This document shows, in pieces, positions 48,596-57,718 of a stretch of 64,000 bases of DNA. The first letter of the stretch is position 1. Every line of letters begins with the position of its first letter. Source of the DNA: Saprospiraceae bacterium (GTDB lineage Bacteria > Bacteroidota > Bacteroidia > Chitinophagales > Saprospiraceae); assembly GCA_016711125.1 (NCBI GenBank), contig JADJTQ010000003.1, positions 248,001 to 312,000 of the forward strand, given 5' to 3'. The translations under genes were made by a program, and so were the position numbers. The notes under the pieces are model-generated. The model had not been told where the DNA came from. It worked only from the letters and a program-made list of their open reading frames with translations, and made no database searches.

Positions 48596-50011
48596 ATGCC
48601 TTGGCCAGCAAATTATGATTTACTAAAGCTGTGGTCGTTTATATTGAGTGGCTTGGTGCTTTTGTCCATTGAAAGTGTCGCGCAGGAGTTCTACTTTGGT
48701 GCCGATCAGTCATACGTCAATGAGATGGAAGATTGTGGTGCTGATTATAAAGAAGATGGTCAGACCAAAGATGTTTATGAAATCTTTCAAGAACACGGAG
48801 GTAATCTTGTCAGGTTGCGACTTTGGCATACCCCTTCGTGGTATGATCAGCTCAATGCAGGTAAACGGTATTCGGATTTAACCGATGTAACCAAAAGCAT
48901 TAGCCGGGCAAAGGACCATGGGATGAAAGTTCTACTGGATTTTCATCTGTCTGATAATTGGGCCGACCCTTCCAAGCAATTAGTGCCTTCGGCATGGTTG
49001 GGAGTCGTTGATGATCTGCCTATGCTAAAGGACTCTTTATATAAGTATATCTATTCGACCTTGATGACTTTGTACCATCAGGATTTATTACCTGATATGG
49101 TACAGATAGGTAATGAAACCAACCGGGGGATCTTACTTTCGCCCGAGGATAATCGAACGTATACCTTAGACTGGACGAGGAACACAGCATTGTTTAATGA
49201 GGGGATACATGCTGTTAGAGCGGTGACTGCAGAGACAGGCCAGGATGTGGATATAGCTTTGCATGTGGCTGGGCCAGCAGATATCGAGTGGTTTATCGAT
49301 CAGTTTGTGAGTCATGGAGTGACCGATTTTGATATCATCGCCATGTCGTACTATTGGGCATGGCACAAACCAACTACCATTCCCCAGACTGGTGAAGTCA
49401 TTAGGCGGCTCAAGAGTAAATACCCGGACAAGCAGGTCATGATTGTAGAGACCGGTTACCTCTGGACTACCGCAAATGCGGATGCGGCACCAAATATCAT
49501 TAACGAACAGAATCCAGACTATCTGCCAGCTTCACCTGAAAATCAAAAAAGATGGCTTATCGACTTGACTGCAGAAGTTATCAAAGAGGGTGGGAGTGTA
49601 GTCATCTATTGGGAACCTTCCGGGGTGTCAACACCCTGCTATAATCAATGGAATCAGGGGTCACATCAGGATCATGCCACCTTTTTCGACTTTGATGATA
49701 ATCTCCTGATACCCGGTGGTATTCAGTGGATGGAACATGCCTATGGCCTGACTACGACCGCCCTGGATCTCGCACAAGAGGAGGCGCGGATAAGAATTGA
49801 TGGTTCAAAGATCACTATTGAGCTCACAGTGCCTTTTAATGTAGACCGATATATTTTGGCTGATTCCAGCGGCCGGATTGTTGATAGAGGTATGATAGAC
49901 CAGGCCATCACTGAAATTCAGTTTAGCCAGTTGAGCTCTGGGACCTATTTCATATCATTAACCAAAGGAGCAAACGTTGTGGTCACCGGAAAGCTGGTTT
50001 CTACCCATTAG
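48596..50011 (+). CDS. GH53 endo-beta-1,4-galactanase with C-terminal sorting-like domain
   Basis: 471 residues. Signal peptide (LLKLWSFILSGLVLLSIESV, cleavage near AQE), then a GH53 TIM barrel that cuts beta-1,4-galactan side chains of pectin. FYFGADQSYVNEMEDCGADY, LRLWHTPSWYDQLNAGKRYS, the acid/base glutamate in QIGNETNRGIL (about 173) and nucleophile in IVETGYLW (about 285) are seen. A C-terminal tail of about 80 residues (DRYILADSSGRIVDRGM, TYFISLTKG) resembles a T9SS sorting domain. It begins right after the SusD stop, so is co-translated within the SusCD operon. Confidence 0.93.
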   Translation: MPWPANYDLLKLWSFILSGLVLLSIESVAQEFYFGADQSYVNEMEDCGADYKEDGQTKDVYEIFQEHGGNLVRLRLWHTPSWYDQLNAGKRYSDLTDVTKSISRAKDHGMKVLLDFHLSDNWADPSKQLVPSAWLGVVDDLPMLKDSLYKYIYSTLMTLYHQDLLPDMVQIGNETNRGILLSPEDNRTYTLDWTRNTALFNEGIHAVRAVTAETGQDVDIALHVAGPADIEWFIDQFVSHGVTDFDIIAMSYYWAWHKPTTIPQTGEVIRRLKSKYPDKQVMIVETGYLWTTANADAAPNIINEQNPDYLPASPENQKRWLIDLTAEVIKEGGSVVIYWEPSGVSTPCYNQWNQGSHQDHATFFDFDDNLLIPGGIQWMEHAYGLTTTALDLAQEEARIRIDGSKITIELTVPFNVDRYILADSSGRIVDRGMIDQAITEIQFSQLSSGTYFISLTKGANVVVTGKLVSTH

Positions 50012-50060
50012 TTCTTGGTTAACTTTACTTATTTGATCGTCTTTTTTCGTGCAATAAGAA

Positions 50061-50089
50061 GGCACCGAAACGTCAATAGTTTCAGTGCC
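50061..50089. terminator. Hairpin between convergent genes
   Basis: GGCACCGAAAC pairs with GTTTCAGTGCC (one G-T pair) around a seven-base loop, between the convergent GH53 and enolase-superfamily genes. T-runs on either side are weak, so a bidirectional terminator role is likely but not certain. Confidence 0.5.
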
Positions 50090-50129
50090 CGAAATTTTCT
50101 GTGACTTACTAAGTTCTTAGCAAATTAAA

Positions 50130-51569
50130 TCAGCTCCAAAGTCTGTCCCAGGCCCTGATTTCATTCCATTCAGGAGTTGGGGCAAAAAGTTTTTCGCCCT
50201 TTACGAGGTATTTGGAAACCACCTCCTCATTGAGTTCGACTCCCAGACCGGGTTTATTCGGTACCGTTACGTAACCGTTTTGTACAATAGGTCCGTCTAA
50301 GCCGGTCACCAAATTTTCCCAATCGGGTTTATCCACGGCATGATGTTCTAACCAGAGGAAGTTTTCCGTGGCAGCTGCCGAATGAACACAGCCTAAAAAT
50401 GAGACGGGACCGGCGGCATGATGGTGCATAAAACCTATGCCATGTTTGGAAGCATAGTCACCAATGCGTTTGGTCTCAAGAATTCCACCAGCCGTATTAG
50501 GATCGGGATGCACAATATCAACTGCCCGGGTGTTTATCAATTCTTCGAAACCCCCTTCCAACCGGTAAATATCTTCACCAGTTTGGGTAGGTGTCGAAGT
50601 GGATGTGGTGATTTCTCTCCACTGGTCAGTAAAATGCCAAGGAATAATGTCTTCAATATAGGCCAGATTATATGGCTCAGCTGCCTTAGCGATCTTAATC
50701 GCTTCGTTTACCCCAAAATGACCCCAATGGTCAGTACCCATGGGTATCTCATAGCCAATTTTTTCGCGCATAATATGGAGAAATTCCATCAGCCTTTCCA
50801 GGCCCTTCTGAGTAACCTGGACACCGGTGAATGGGTGTTGAGTAAGGTTGTAGTTTCGATATTCACTGTCCCATGGTTTGAGATTACCCTCTGGCGCATT
50901 GATGACCGCGCCCGGCATATCTTTAAGCAAATTAATGCCAATGTCCATTTTTAAAGCGGTATAACCCTGATCGACACGAGCCTTCATGCGATTGGCATAT
51001 TCATGTGGATCTTGCGAAACCGTCGTATCGCAATAGACCCGAACTTTGTCCCGATATTTGCCACCCAGAAGTTGATACACTGGAATATTATACGCTTTAC
51101 CAGCCAAATCCCACAGAGCCATTTCAACTCCGGATACGCCTCCACCTTGACGGCCATGGTGGCCAAACTGGCTTATGATTTTAAACAATCGTTCTACATT
51201 GCAGGGGTTTTGCCCTAGAAGCCTGCTTTTTAAGAACAGTGCATATTCTTTTGCTGCACCATCCCTGACATCGCCATGGCCCATGATCCCCTGATTCGTA
51301 TAGATGCGTACAATGGGTGTACGGAATGCCACATCACCACCGATTTCAGCGATCCGCATATCGGTTATTTTTAAGTCGCTAGGAGCTGAGTTCCGACTAA
51401 CATTTTGGGTTATGTACTCGACTCGGTCGCTGATGTCTTTTGTGGGGAAGGCTGCTAGGCTTAAGCCGCCCAGAGATGCCTTTTGTAGAAAAGAGCGCCT
51501 GTTCTGGCCGTTGGTCTCTTGCTTAGGTTCTTTGGAGAAGGTGTTTAAAATTTTTTTTCTAAAATTCAT
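50130..51569 (-). CDS. Tat-exported mandelate racemase/galactonate dehydratase-like enzyme (enolase superfamily)
   Basis: 479 residues. A twin-arginine signal (NRRSFLQKASLGGLSLAAFP) follows a 24-residue N-extension. The barrel has K-x-D in ALKMDIGI, metal ligands in MGTDHWGHFG, AYIEDIIPW and TPTQTGEDIY, DIVHPDPNTAGGI, and the catalytic histidine region FMHHHAAGPVS, typical of sugar-acid dehydratases. The closest function I can suggest is a galactonate/galactarate-type dehydratase; the exact acid is unknown. Export is unusual for these enzymes. Convergent with the galactanase, whose galactose product makes galactonate attractive (inference). Confidence 0.82.
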   Translation of the reverse strand: MNFRKKILNTFSKEPKQETNGQNRRSFLQKASLGGLSLAAFPTKDISDRVEYITQNVSRNSAPSDLKITDMRIAEIGGDVAFRTPIVRIYTNQGIMGHGDVRDGAAKEYALFLKSRLLGQNPCNVERLFKIISQFGHHGRQGGGVSGVEMALWDLAGKAYNIPVYQLLGGKYRDKVRVYCDTTVSQDPHEYANRMKARVDQGYTALKMDIGINLLKDMPGAVINAPEGNLKPWDSEYRNYNLTQHPFTGVQVTQKGLERLMEFLHIMREKIGYEIPMGTDHWGHFGVNEAIKIAKAAEPYNLAYIEDIIPWHFTDQWREITTSTSTPTQTGEDIYRLEGGFEELINTRAVDIVHPDPNTAGGILETKRIGDYASKHGIGFMHHHAAGPVSFLGCVHSAAATENFLWLEHHAVDKPDWENLVTGLDGPIVQNGYVTVPNKPGLGVELNEEVVSKYLVKGEKLFAPTPEWNEIRAWDRLWS

Positions 51570-52044
51570 GATTTAAAAATTTGTTTTATAATGGTGAAAT
51601 GATGCGTTCGGTTTGGTTGTTGAAATGATTGGATTAAGATCCGTCTAAATTCCAGCTTTTAAATATAGCCATTTTTCAAGCCTGGAGGAACAACTGGGCA
51701 AAAGATTGTTTCAAAATGACAAGTTGTCCTGGTGAGATCGAAATCGTCAATGATTGCTTTAGTTCTCAAATATTGGGATACAGGATCGAGGTCTTGGCAG
51801 CGATTGAGTGAACGATAGCAAGTATTAGGGTAAATTGTTGTTTGAGAAGCATTTATTCGCTCTCTCCATCCTTAATATCACGTCTGTTCTTAGGTTGTCT
51901 GAAGCGGCCTATTTTGATGAATGGCTAATTTTTGCGATCTTTGTCCCATGTTTATGGGTCCTGCCAATGGCCATATTTGTTCTACTTAATATCCCAATTC
52001 ACGGATTGTTTGATTACCTGTATTCAGCATAAAAATCTATTCTA
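51570..52044. other. Intergenic region before the sucrose-phosphate synthase gene
   Basis: About 475 bases. A 65-codon frame with a TTG start (51835-52032) would encode a hydrophobic peptide (LIFAIFVPCLWVLPMAIFVL); it may be a fragment or chance. Nothing else is recognised. Confidence 0.4.
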
Positions 52045-54198
52045 TTGGAATCTGTAAGAATTGCCTTAATAAACATTCATGGGCTGGTAAAAAGTTCCGG
52101 ATTGGAAATTGGTAGAGATGCCGATAACGGAGGTCAGACCAGGTATGTCTATGAGCTGGCTGAATATTTAGCGCGTCATCCTAAAGTGCATCACGTGCAC
52201 TTAATCACCAGATTGATTGATGATCCGCAGTTAGACCCTTCATATTCGTTACCGGTTGAAATAATTAATGACAAATTGGATATTCGTCGAATATCATTTG
52301 CCGGTAAAAGATACCGGATGAAAGAAGAATTATGGGGACATTTGGATGAGTTTGTAGCGAATACGATTAAGTACCTGAAAGCCCATAATATTATCCCACA
52401 TTGGATTCATAGTCACTATGCTGATGCAGGATATGCAGCATGCGAACTCGCGGCCCTTTTAAAGATTCCATTTGCTCATACAGGTCATTCGTTGGGAATA
52501 GCAAAAAAAAAGAAGGTCGGATTGATGGGTATGACTGATGAGGAAGGAGAGCGCAAATTCAAATTTAGTACTAGGATAAGAGCAGAAGAAAGAGTGCTTC
52601 AGGCGGCTTCGTTTATTGTAACTTCAACTAAACAAGAAATAGAAACATACCGTCTTTACCAATCGCATGATCAAGCTGACTTCAAAGTCCTTGCTCCTGG
52701 AGTGGATACGGAAAAATTTATTCCTTATTACCAGGTCACTTCAGGTGGAGATAATCTGGAAGAGGAAAATCAAAGGAAATATTGGGTAGGTGAATATATT
52801 GAGAAATTTCTTTCGCAGCCCCACAAACCCTGCATTCTGGCTCTATCGAGGCCTGACCGGAGAAAGAACTTGCATACCTTGATTGATGTTTTTGGAAAAG
52901 ATAAAGAATTGCAATCATTGGCTAATCTGGTGATTTTTGCCGGTATCCGTAAAGATATTGAAAAGATGCCCGAGAGCGAGCGAGAGGTACTTGTCCAAAT
53001 ATTACTTCAGATGGATAAATATGATCTCTATGGCAAACTGGCTATTCCGAAAAAGCATGATGTAGAAAACGAGGTTGCCACGATTTACCGGTATTGTGCC
53101 GAAAAACGGGGCGTTTTTGTCAACTTAACCTTGCATGAAAATTTTGGACTGACCTTGATTGAATCAGCTAGTTGTGGGCTTCCGGTCGTGTCTACCAGCA
53201 ATGGAGGACCATCCGAGATTATCCCCATGTGTAAAAATGGTATTCTGGTAGATCCGCTTGATGCTCAGGAAATCAAAAGTGCCATTGTGAAAATATTAAC
53301 TGATGAGCAGTTATGGCGTCGTTATTCTGATTCCGGAATCATCAACGCTCAAAAACATTATGGATGGGAGGAGCATATCTCACATTACATAGAATGGGTT
53401 GAAAAAGCAATCAATAAACTTGAAAATGCAAAAAATGCATCTGTAAGAGACCTTGGCCTGAAGTCAGCTCAAAAATTGCTCGTTACCGATATTGATGGTA
53501 CTTTGATCAGTGAAGAACTGGGCCATCCTGGACTAACAGAATTAAGACGGATTATGGAAAGCAGGTCTGCCAACTTTGCCCTGGCGTATGCCTCCGGTGG
53601 ATCGATCAAACTGGTCGAAGAGGTCATCAAAGAGCATGAACTTCCCCAGCCTGATTTCATCATCAGTGCGGTAGGTTCACAAATCTATTATAAAAGAGGT
53701 GATGCTTATTTGATCGATAAAGGTTGGAGTGGCTATTTAGATCGTAAGTGGAACAGACAAGAAGTAAAGAAGCGTTTAGACCATATCCATTTTTTAGAAC
53801 TACAGGAACAGGAAGGTCAGAACCCTCATAAGATCTCTTACTATCTCAAAGGCCTTTGGAAGCCAGATCAGATTGACACTATATTGGGAAAATATAGCTC
53901 GCAGGTGACAATCATCATGTCCCATGATCGGTATTTAGATATTCTACCGCGACGTGCCTCGAAAGGTAAAGCCTTAAGATATATCTGTAATAAATGGTCC
54001 ATTCCCTACAAATATCTCTATACCGCTGGCGATTCTGGAAACGATTATGACATGTTAGTAGGCTCCGGCAATGCCATTGTGGTAGGTAATGCTGCACCCG
54101 AATTAAAGGACTTGAAAGATGGTAAAAATCTATTCCGTGCCAGCGACCAGGCTGCAGCCGGAATACTGGAGGGTCTTCGTCATTTTAGAGCCATATAG
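52045..54198 (+). CDS. Sucrose-phosphate synthase fused to sucrose-phosphate phosphatase (HAD)
   Basis: 717 residues from a TTG start; no nearby in-frame ATG. The N-terminal GT4 glycosyltransferase (about 1-460) has EIGRDADNGGQTRYVYELA, HSHYADAGYAACELA, HTGHSLGIAKKKK and the E-x7-E loop HENFGLTLIESASCG, as in sucrose-phosphate synthases. The C-terminal HAD-IIB domain (about 475-717) has the nucleophile motif DIDGTL (about 482), and LYTAGDSGNDYDMLVG. It would make sucrose-6-phosphate from UDP-glucose and fructose-6-phosphate and dephosphorylate it. Sucrose is a compatible solute; the next gene looks like a sucrose/fructan hydrolase. Intact. Confidence 0.9.
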   Translation: MESVRIALINIHGLVKSSGLEIGRDADNGGQTRYVYELAEYLARHPKVHHVHLITRLIDDPQLDPSYSLPVEIINDKLDIRRISFAGKRYRMKEELWGHLDEFVANTIKYLKAHNIIPHWIHSHYADAGYAACELAALLKIPFAHTGHSLGIAKKKKVGLMGMTDEEGERKFKFSTRIRAEERVLQAASFIVTSTKQEIETYRLYQSHDQADFKVLAPGVDTEKFIPYYQVTSGGDNLEEENQRKYWVGEYIEKFLSQPHKPCILALSRPDRRKNLHTLIDVFGKDKELQSLANLVIFAGIRKDIEKMPESEREVLVQILLQMDKYDLYGKLAIPKKHDVENEVATIYRYCAEKRGVFVNLTLHENFGLTLIESASCGLPVVSTSNGGPSEIIPMCKNGILVDPLDAQEIKSAIVKILTDEQLWRRYSDSGIINAQKHYGWEEHISHYIEWVEKAINKLENAKNASVRDLGLKSAQKLLVTDIDGTLISEELGHPGLTELRRIMESRSANFALAYASGGSIKLVEEVIKEHELPQPDFIISAVGSQIYYKRGDAYLIDKGWSGYLDRKWNRQEVKKRLDHIHFLELQEQEGQNPHKISYYLKGLWKPDQIDTILGKYSSQVTIIMSHDRYLDILPRRASKGKALRYICNKWSIPYKYLYTAGDSGNDYDMLVGSGNAIVVGNAAPELKDLKDGKNLFRASDQAAAGILEGLRHFRAI

Positions 54199-54301
54199 AT
54201 GAATTGAACTAGTGATGTTTGAAAAAATGCCGTATTGCCGGACTATGAGCATTTGATTTATTATTTTTCCGGTTTATGATGCCAACTTGAAATATTAAAA
54301 T

Positions 54302-55771
54302 ATGTACGCTGGAGCCGGGTACAGTGAATGGGAGATAGGGGATATCGATGTTTTTGTCCACGACGGGGTTTATCACCTATTTCATCTGATTATTCCCAAT
54401 CACGATTATATTGCGCATGCTATTTCTAATGATGGCATTACCTGGAAGAGAGTGAATAATGCCCTTTTCGTCGGTCATCCCGGCGCATGGGATGATGATA
54501 TGCTCTGGACAATGCACACTGCTCTGTATCATTCAAAGTTTCATCTTTTCTACACCGGGTTGAGTCTTAGAGACAAAGGATGTATGCAAAGGATTGGTAT
54601 CGCCGTGAGTGATGACTTGATGGATTGGACAAAGGTCAACGATGAAAGATTTCCGGCTCAATCCCAAGCTCCTCATTATGAGGATATGCAAAATAACCCG
54701 CGGCAGTGGCTCAGTTTTCGTGATCCATTTTTCTACAATGAAGGTGAGCGACAATTTTTACTGGTCTGTGCCAGGGCCGCTGATGGGCCTCTGTCGCGGA
54801 GAGGCTGTGTAGCGGTTCTGGAATTGTTAGACGACAAGATAATTTCGCGGTCTCCGATCTTATATCCTCGGATGTATGATGATGTTGAATGCCCTTGTTT
54901 ATTTAAAATAGAAAATAACTATTATTTGCTTGGGTCTATTCGCGAAGATATCAAAGTGCGGTATTGGTTTTGCAATGAGATTTTTGGTGAATATCATTCA
55001 TTTCACTCAGATGTGCTTCTTCCCAGGGGCAACTATGCAGCGCGTGTAGTAAGAGATAATGGTCATTGGCTGATCTATAATTTTTATTTTATGGGCAGTG
55101 TGCATATCAAGCGGGTATTGCCACCGCCGAAACAGTTGGAAACTGACCGTGATGGGCGACTGATATTGACGAGCTACTATAGATGGAAAGAAATGATTTT
55201 GTCTTCTCTATCTCAAGCCGTATTTCCACCGATTAAAATGTTGTTAGACAATCCTACAGCAGATCTTCAACGTATGCCTGACGGCTGGATTCTTTCTAGT
55301 AGAAGTGGGTACGAATTATTTTACATGGAGAGTCCGAAGCTCAACTATATTTGGGAGGGAACCATCAAATTAATAGGTTTGGGAAAATGTGGACTGATGT
55401 GTGATGTGGATCAGGATGGCAACGGATATTTTATTCCTTTTGATATGGTAAATGGACTAGTGACTATCAGAGTGTGGGGAGCCAATCCGTCAAATATGAA
55501 GGAAGATTTTATTTTTTCGGATCTGCAGTCTAACTTGTTTAAGGTGCCTGATGACCGGTCTTTTGATTTTCGGTTGATTCGATATGGTCACTATTTTGAA
55601 TTATCTATTAATAATATCGTACGGCTAACCTTGATCGACTACACTTTGTCAAACGCCGGGTTCGGTCTTTATTCAGCCTCTAGTGAAATCTATCTCAGCA
55701 ATTCAACATTGCAGATGTTACCTGAACCAATTTTAGAATATGCAGCACAGGAAAATCCGGGGATAAGTTAA
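54302..55771 (+). CDS. GH32-like five-bladed propeller hydrolase (sucrose/fructoside)
   Basis: 489 residues, no signal peptide, so probably cytoplasmic. Three GH32 catalytic landmarks appear in order: DIDVFVHDGVYHLFHL (nucleophile aspartate region, about residue 15), FRDPFFY (RDP motif, about 140), and DDVECPCLFKI (EC motif, acid/base glutamate, about 195). A C-terminal beta-sandwich-like half (about 310-480; GRDG..., FIFSDLQSNLFKV) fits the GH32 C-module. It is 103 bases after the sucrose-phosphate synthase, so the pair may make and split sucrose. The diverged first motif leaves other GH-J/GH43-like activities possible. Confidence 0.75.
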   Translation: MYAGAGYSEWEIGDIDVFVHDGVYHLFHLIIPNHDYIAHAISNDGITWKRVNNALFVGHPGAWDDDMLWTMHTALYHSKFHLFYTGLSLRDKGCMQRIGIAVSDDLMDWTKVNDERFPAQSQAPHYEDMQNNPRQWLSFRDPFFYNEGERQFLLVCARAADGPLSRRGCVAVLELLDDKIISRSPILYPRMYDDVECPCLFKIENNYYLLGSIREDIKVRYWFCNEIFGEYHSFHSDVLLPRGNYAARVVRDNGHWLIYNFYFMGSVHIKRVLPPPKQLETDRDGRLILTSYYRWKEMILSSLSQAVFPPIKMLLDNPTADLQRMPDGWILSSRSGYELFYMESPKLNYIWEGTIKLIGLGKCGLMCDVDQDGNGYFIPFDMVNGLVTIRVWGANPSNMKEDFIFSDLQSNLFKVPDDRSFDFRLIRYGHYFELSINNIVRLTLIDYTLSNAGFGLYSASSEIYLSNSTLQMLPEPILEYAAQENPGIS

Positions 55772-55787
55772 GTTTTGGTCTTTTGTT

Positions 55788-55820
55788 GCAAATCGCAAAT
55801 GAATATAGCATCTAACTTGT
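55788..55820 (-). repeat. Inverted copy of the palindrome-associated repeat at 16790
   Basis: 33 bases whose reverse complement matches 16790-16822 with two differences. Only one arm of the palindrome is present here. Confidence 0.75.
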
Positions 55821-55887
55821 TCTTTTGCGCCAATACTTCATCATCAGAAACGATCAGAAACATAACTCAGTTTTTATACCATGTTTG

Positions 55888-56082
55888 AAACCCCGAAGCG
55901 GTGATAAGATTGTAATATTAAATGATCTGGGACAATAACCCCGAAGGGTGGTATAAAGGCAAACTTGAGATTGTCTTCGTTGCAAGATATCTGTTCGCAG
56001 AAATGAAATGATTATTTCACTCCTTCGGGGTTTTTTCCAGGATCGATGACGAGTGTTAGTATCATTTCACCCCTTTGGGGTT
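55888..56082. repeat. Hairpin unit D, distant copy of the transposon-derived unit
   Basis: Same order as units B and C: reverse palindromes (55890 and 55940), transposase gene-tail copy (CTTGAGATTGTCTTCG near 55961, TATCTGTTCGCAGAAAT), forward palindromes (56015 and 56067). About 195 bases, 49 kb from the transposase. Confidence 0.75.
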
Positions 56083-56222
56083 ATACTCTAAAATGCGCAT
56101 TAAACAGTTAATACCAACCTTGCGGCTGAAACCCGCTCAAAAATAGGGACCAAAATAGCTAGCGCTAATATGCAATTCTGAATTCTAAACTCTAAATCCC
56201 AAATCCCAAATCCCGAATCCTT

Positions 56223-57635
56223 GCCGTTAAGTTAAGCTATAAAGACTTATAGTTTGTATGATATATCTTCGATCTGAACCTGGGTTTTTTTCGTGGATAA
56301 TTCCTCTTTGACCTAATTAGCTCACGGGTGGATTCTATAATTTTATCAAAGGCTTGAAGGAATGCTTTTAAATTGGATTCTTTGAATACGTACAGTAGCT
56401 GAATTAGGTTATCTTTTGTCAAACTTATAGCATTTGTATTATTCATTTTTTGGCTGTATTTATTCCCTGTCTTCTCTTGATGATATTCTTTATTAACTCT
56501 TTCTTCAATGGGATAAGACAAGGTTGCGCAAAGATTCATCATAAATACCTTAGCATGAAAATCTTGCCTTACTGATCGAGCAGTTCTTCCAGAAAAGGCT
56601 TCAATTTCAATCCTTGATTTTAGTAATTTGTAGGTCTCCTCTATGTCCCACCTTACGCGATATAGCGCCCTGAATTGATCATGTGGATACTTCTTCCTAT
56701 CTAGTAGACTGGTCCCAAGTACTATCGACTTTCCATCTTTGAATTTTACCTTTATTAATCGAACCGTTAATATTTCTTTACCATATTGCTCACCTACTTT
56801 CTTGGGAAGTTCAAACTCAACCAAGGCATCTTCATCGGTGGAATTATTAAAACTCTTGATCGCCTTCCACCAATTCTCATTCATGCGAAAGCAAAATTCG
56901 ACACCCTTATCTAACAGATTGAGCATCAGCTCATAACCAGGGTATCCGCGGTCTGCTAACAACAAGTCACCCGCTCTATCTTGGCAAAATGCTTGTCCAA
57001 TAAGCTTCTCTCACTTTCTGTATAGGGACCGATCTGTGCATCAATGGTGATATGATTTAGTACGTCATATAATAATGAACAGGTCGCAAGGCTGGTTTCA
57101 CTGTTTGCATTGGGTCCAAATCCTGGTTTACCAAATTCATGGCTATGTCTTCCGATTGTGGCAAACGAAGTCTACTTCCATCTACTGCTAATACCCGCAT
57201 CTCTCGCCAAACGTTAATTTCAGCCCCTTCATAAAAACTCTCTACTGCCACCTCATTTAATCGCTGGAATGCCCAAGGATTCAATTTCTTACGTGCTTGA
57301 CTCAGTGCACTTTTACTCACCTGCCTAATATCATAGTCTCCACCTATTATCTCCTTACAAAATCGGTCAATCTCTCGTTGGTAAGAACTTCTCAATAGCA
57401 TGATGATCAAAATCAACTTCTTCAGTGTGAAAAAACGTTCCCGGACTAATACATTTTCTTGCCCGTCTCTAGACTGGCTTTTAAAGTGTTCTTCTTCGAA
57501 CTCATGGTCTATATTTTTGGTTAATTTTTCTCGATAATCCTTCCGATTTGGCTTACAATCTGGCCTATATATTAAAGATAATCTTTATACATGTCTTCTC
57601 ACTAACTAACAATTTAATTTCCTTAACTTAACGGC
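56223..57635 (-). mobile_element. IS4-type insertion sequence
   Basis: About 1.41 kb bounded by perfect 14-base terminal inverted repeats GCCGTTAAGTTAAG (56223-56236, and inverted at 57622-57635). It carries one DDE transposase gene on the minus strand. Target duplication cannot be defined because the flanks are repetitive. Confidence 0.88.
56237..57416 (-). CDS. IS4-family DDE transposase (two frameshifts)
   Basis: A DDE_Tnp_1 transposase. First aspartate in VLAVDGSRLRLP, second in LLLADRGYPGYELM, and the Y-x2-R-x3-E-x6-K signature near YRVRWDIEETYKLLKSRIEI. Two single-base breaks (about 57085 and 56975) separate three open pieces; the middle piece reads DVLNHITIDAQIGPYTESER, then SLLDKHFAKIER. 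Upstream of 57416 the same frame still reads like protein to about 57550 (FEEEHFKSQSRDGQENVLVR), but no canonical start is visible. Not functional as sequenced. Confidence 0.85.
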
Positions 57636-57718
57636 ATTAAATCCCGAATCTCAAATTCCAAATTCTAGATCGAAATTCCTTGTTCGTAAATTTGACTTGT
57701 TCGTTGTTGTCCTATCTC

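Larger units (their letters stand above)
55772..56222. other. Intergenic stretch holding three repeat types
   Basis: About 450 bases with no gene. In order: the 33-base inverted copy of the 16.8-kb palindrome region (55788-55820), hairpin unit D (55888-56082), and an AAATCCC short tandem tract (56176-56222) into which the IS4-type element has inserted. Confidence 0.7.
56176..57680. repeat. AAATCCC short tandem tract split by the IS4-type element
   Basis: Units such as AAATCCC and GAATCC/GAATTC run up to the left end of the insertion sequence (56176-56222) and continue past its right end (57636-57680), so the element jumped into one repeat tract. Confidence 0.65.

Noticed and set aside
51835..52032. 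65-codon hydrophobic ORF before sucrose-phosphate synthase
   Set aside because: It needs a TTG start and has no recognisable family; kept only as a remark in the intergenic entry.
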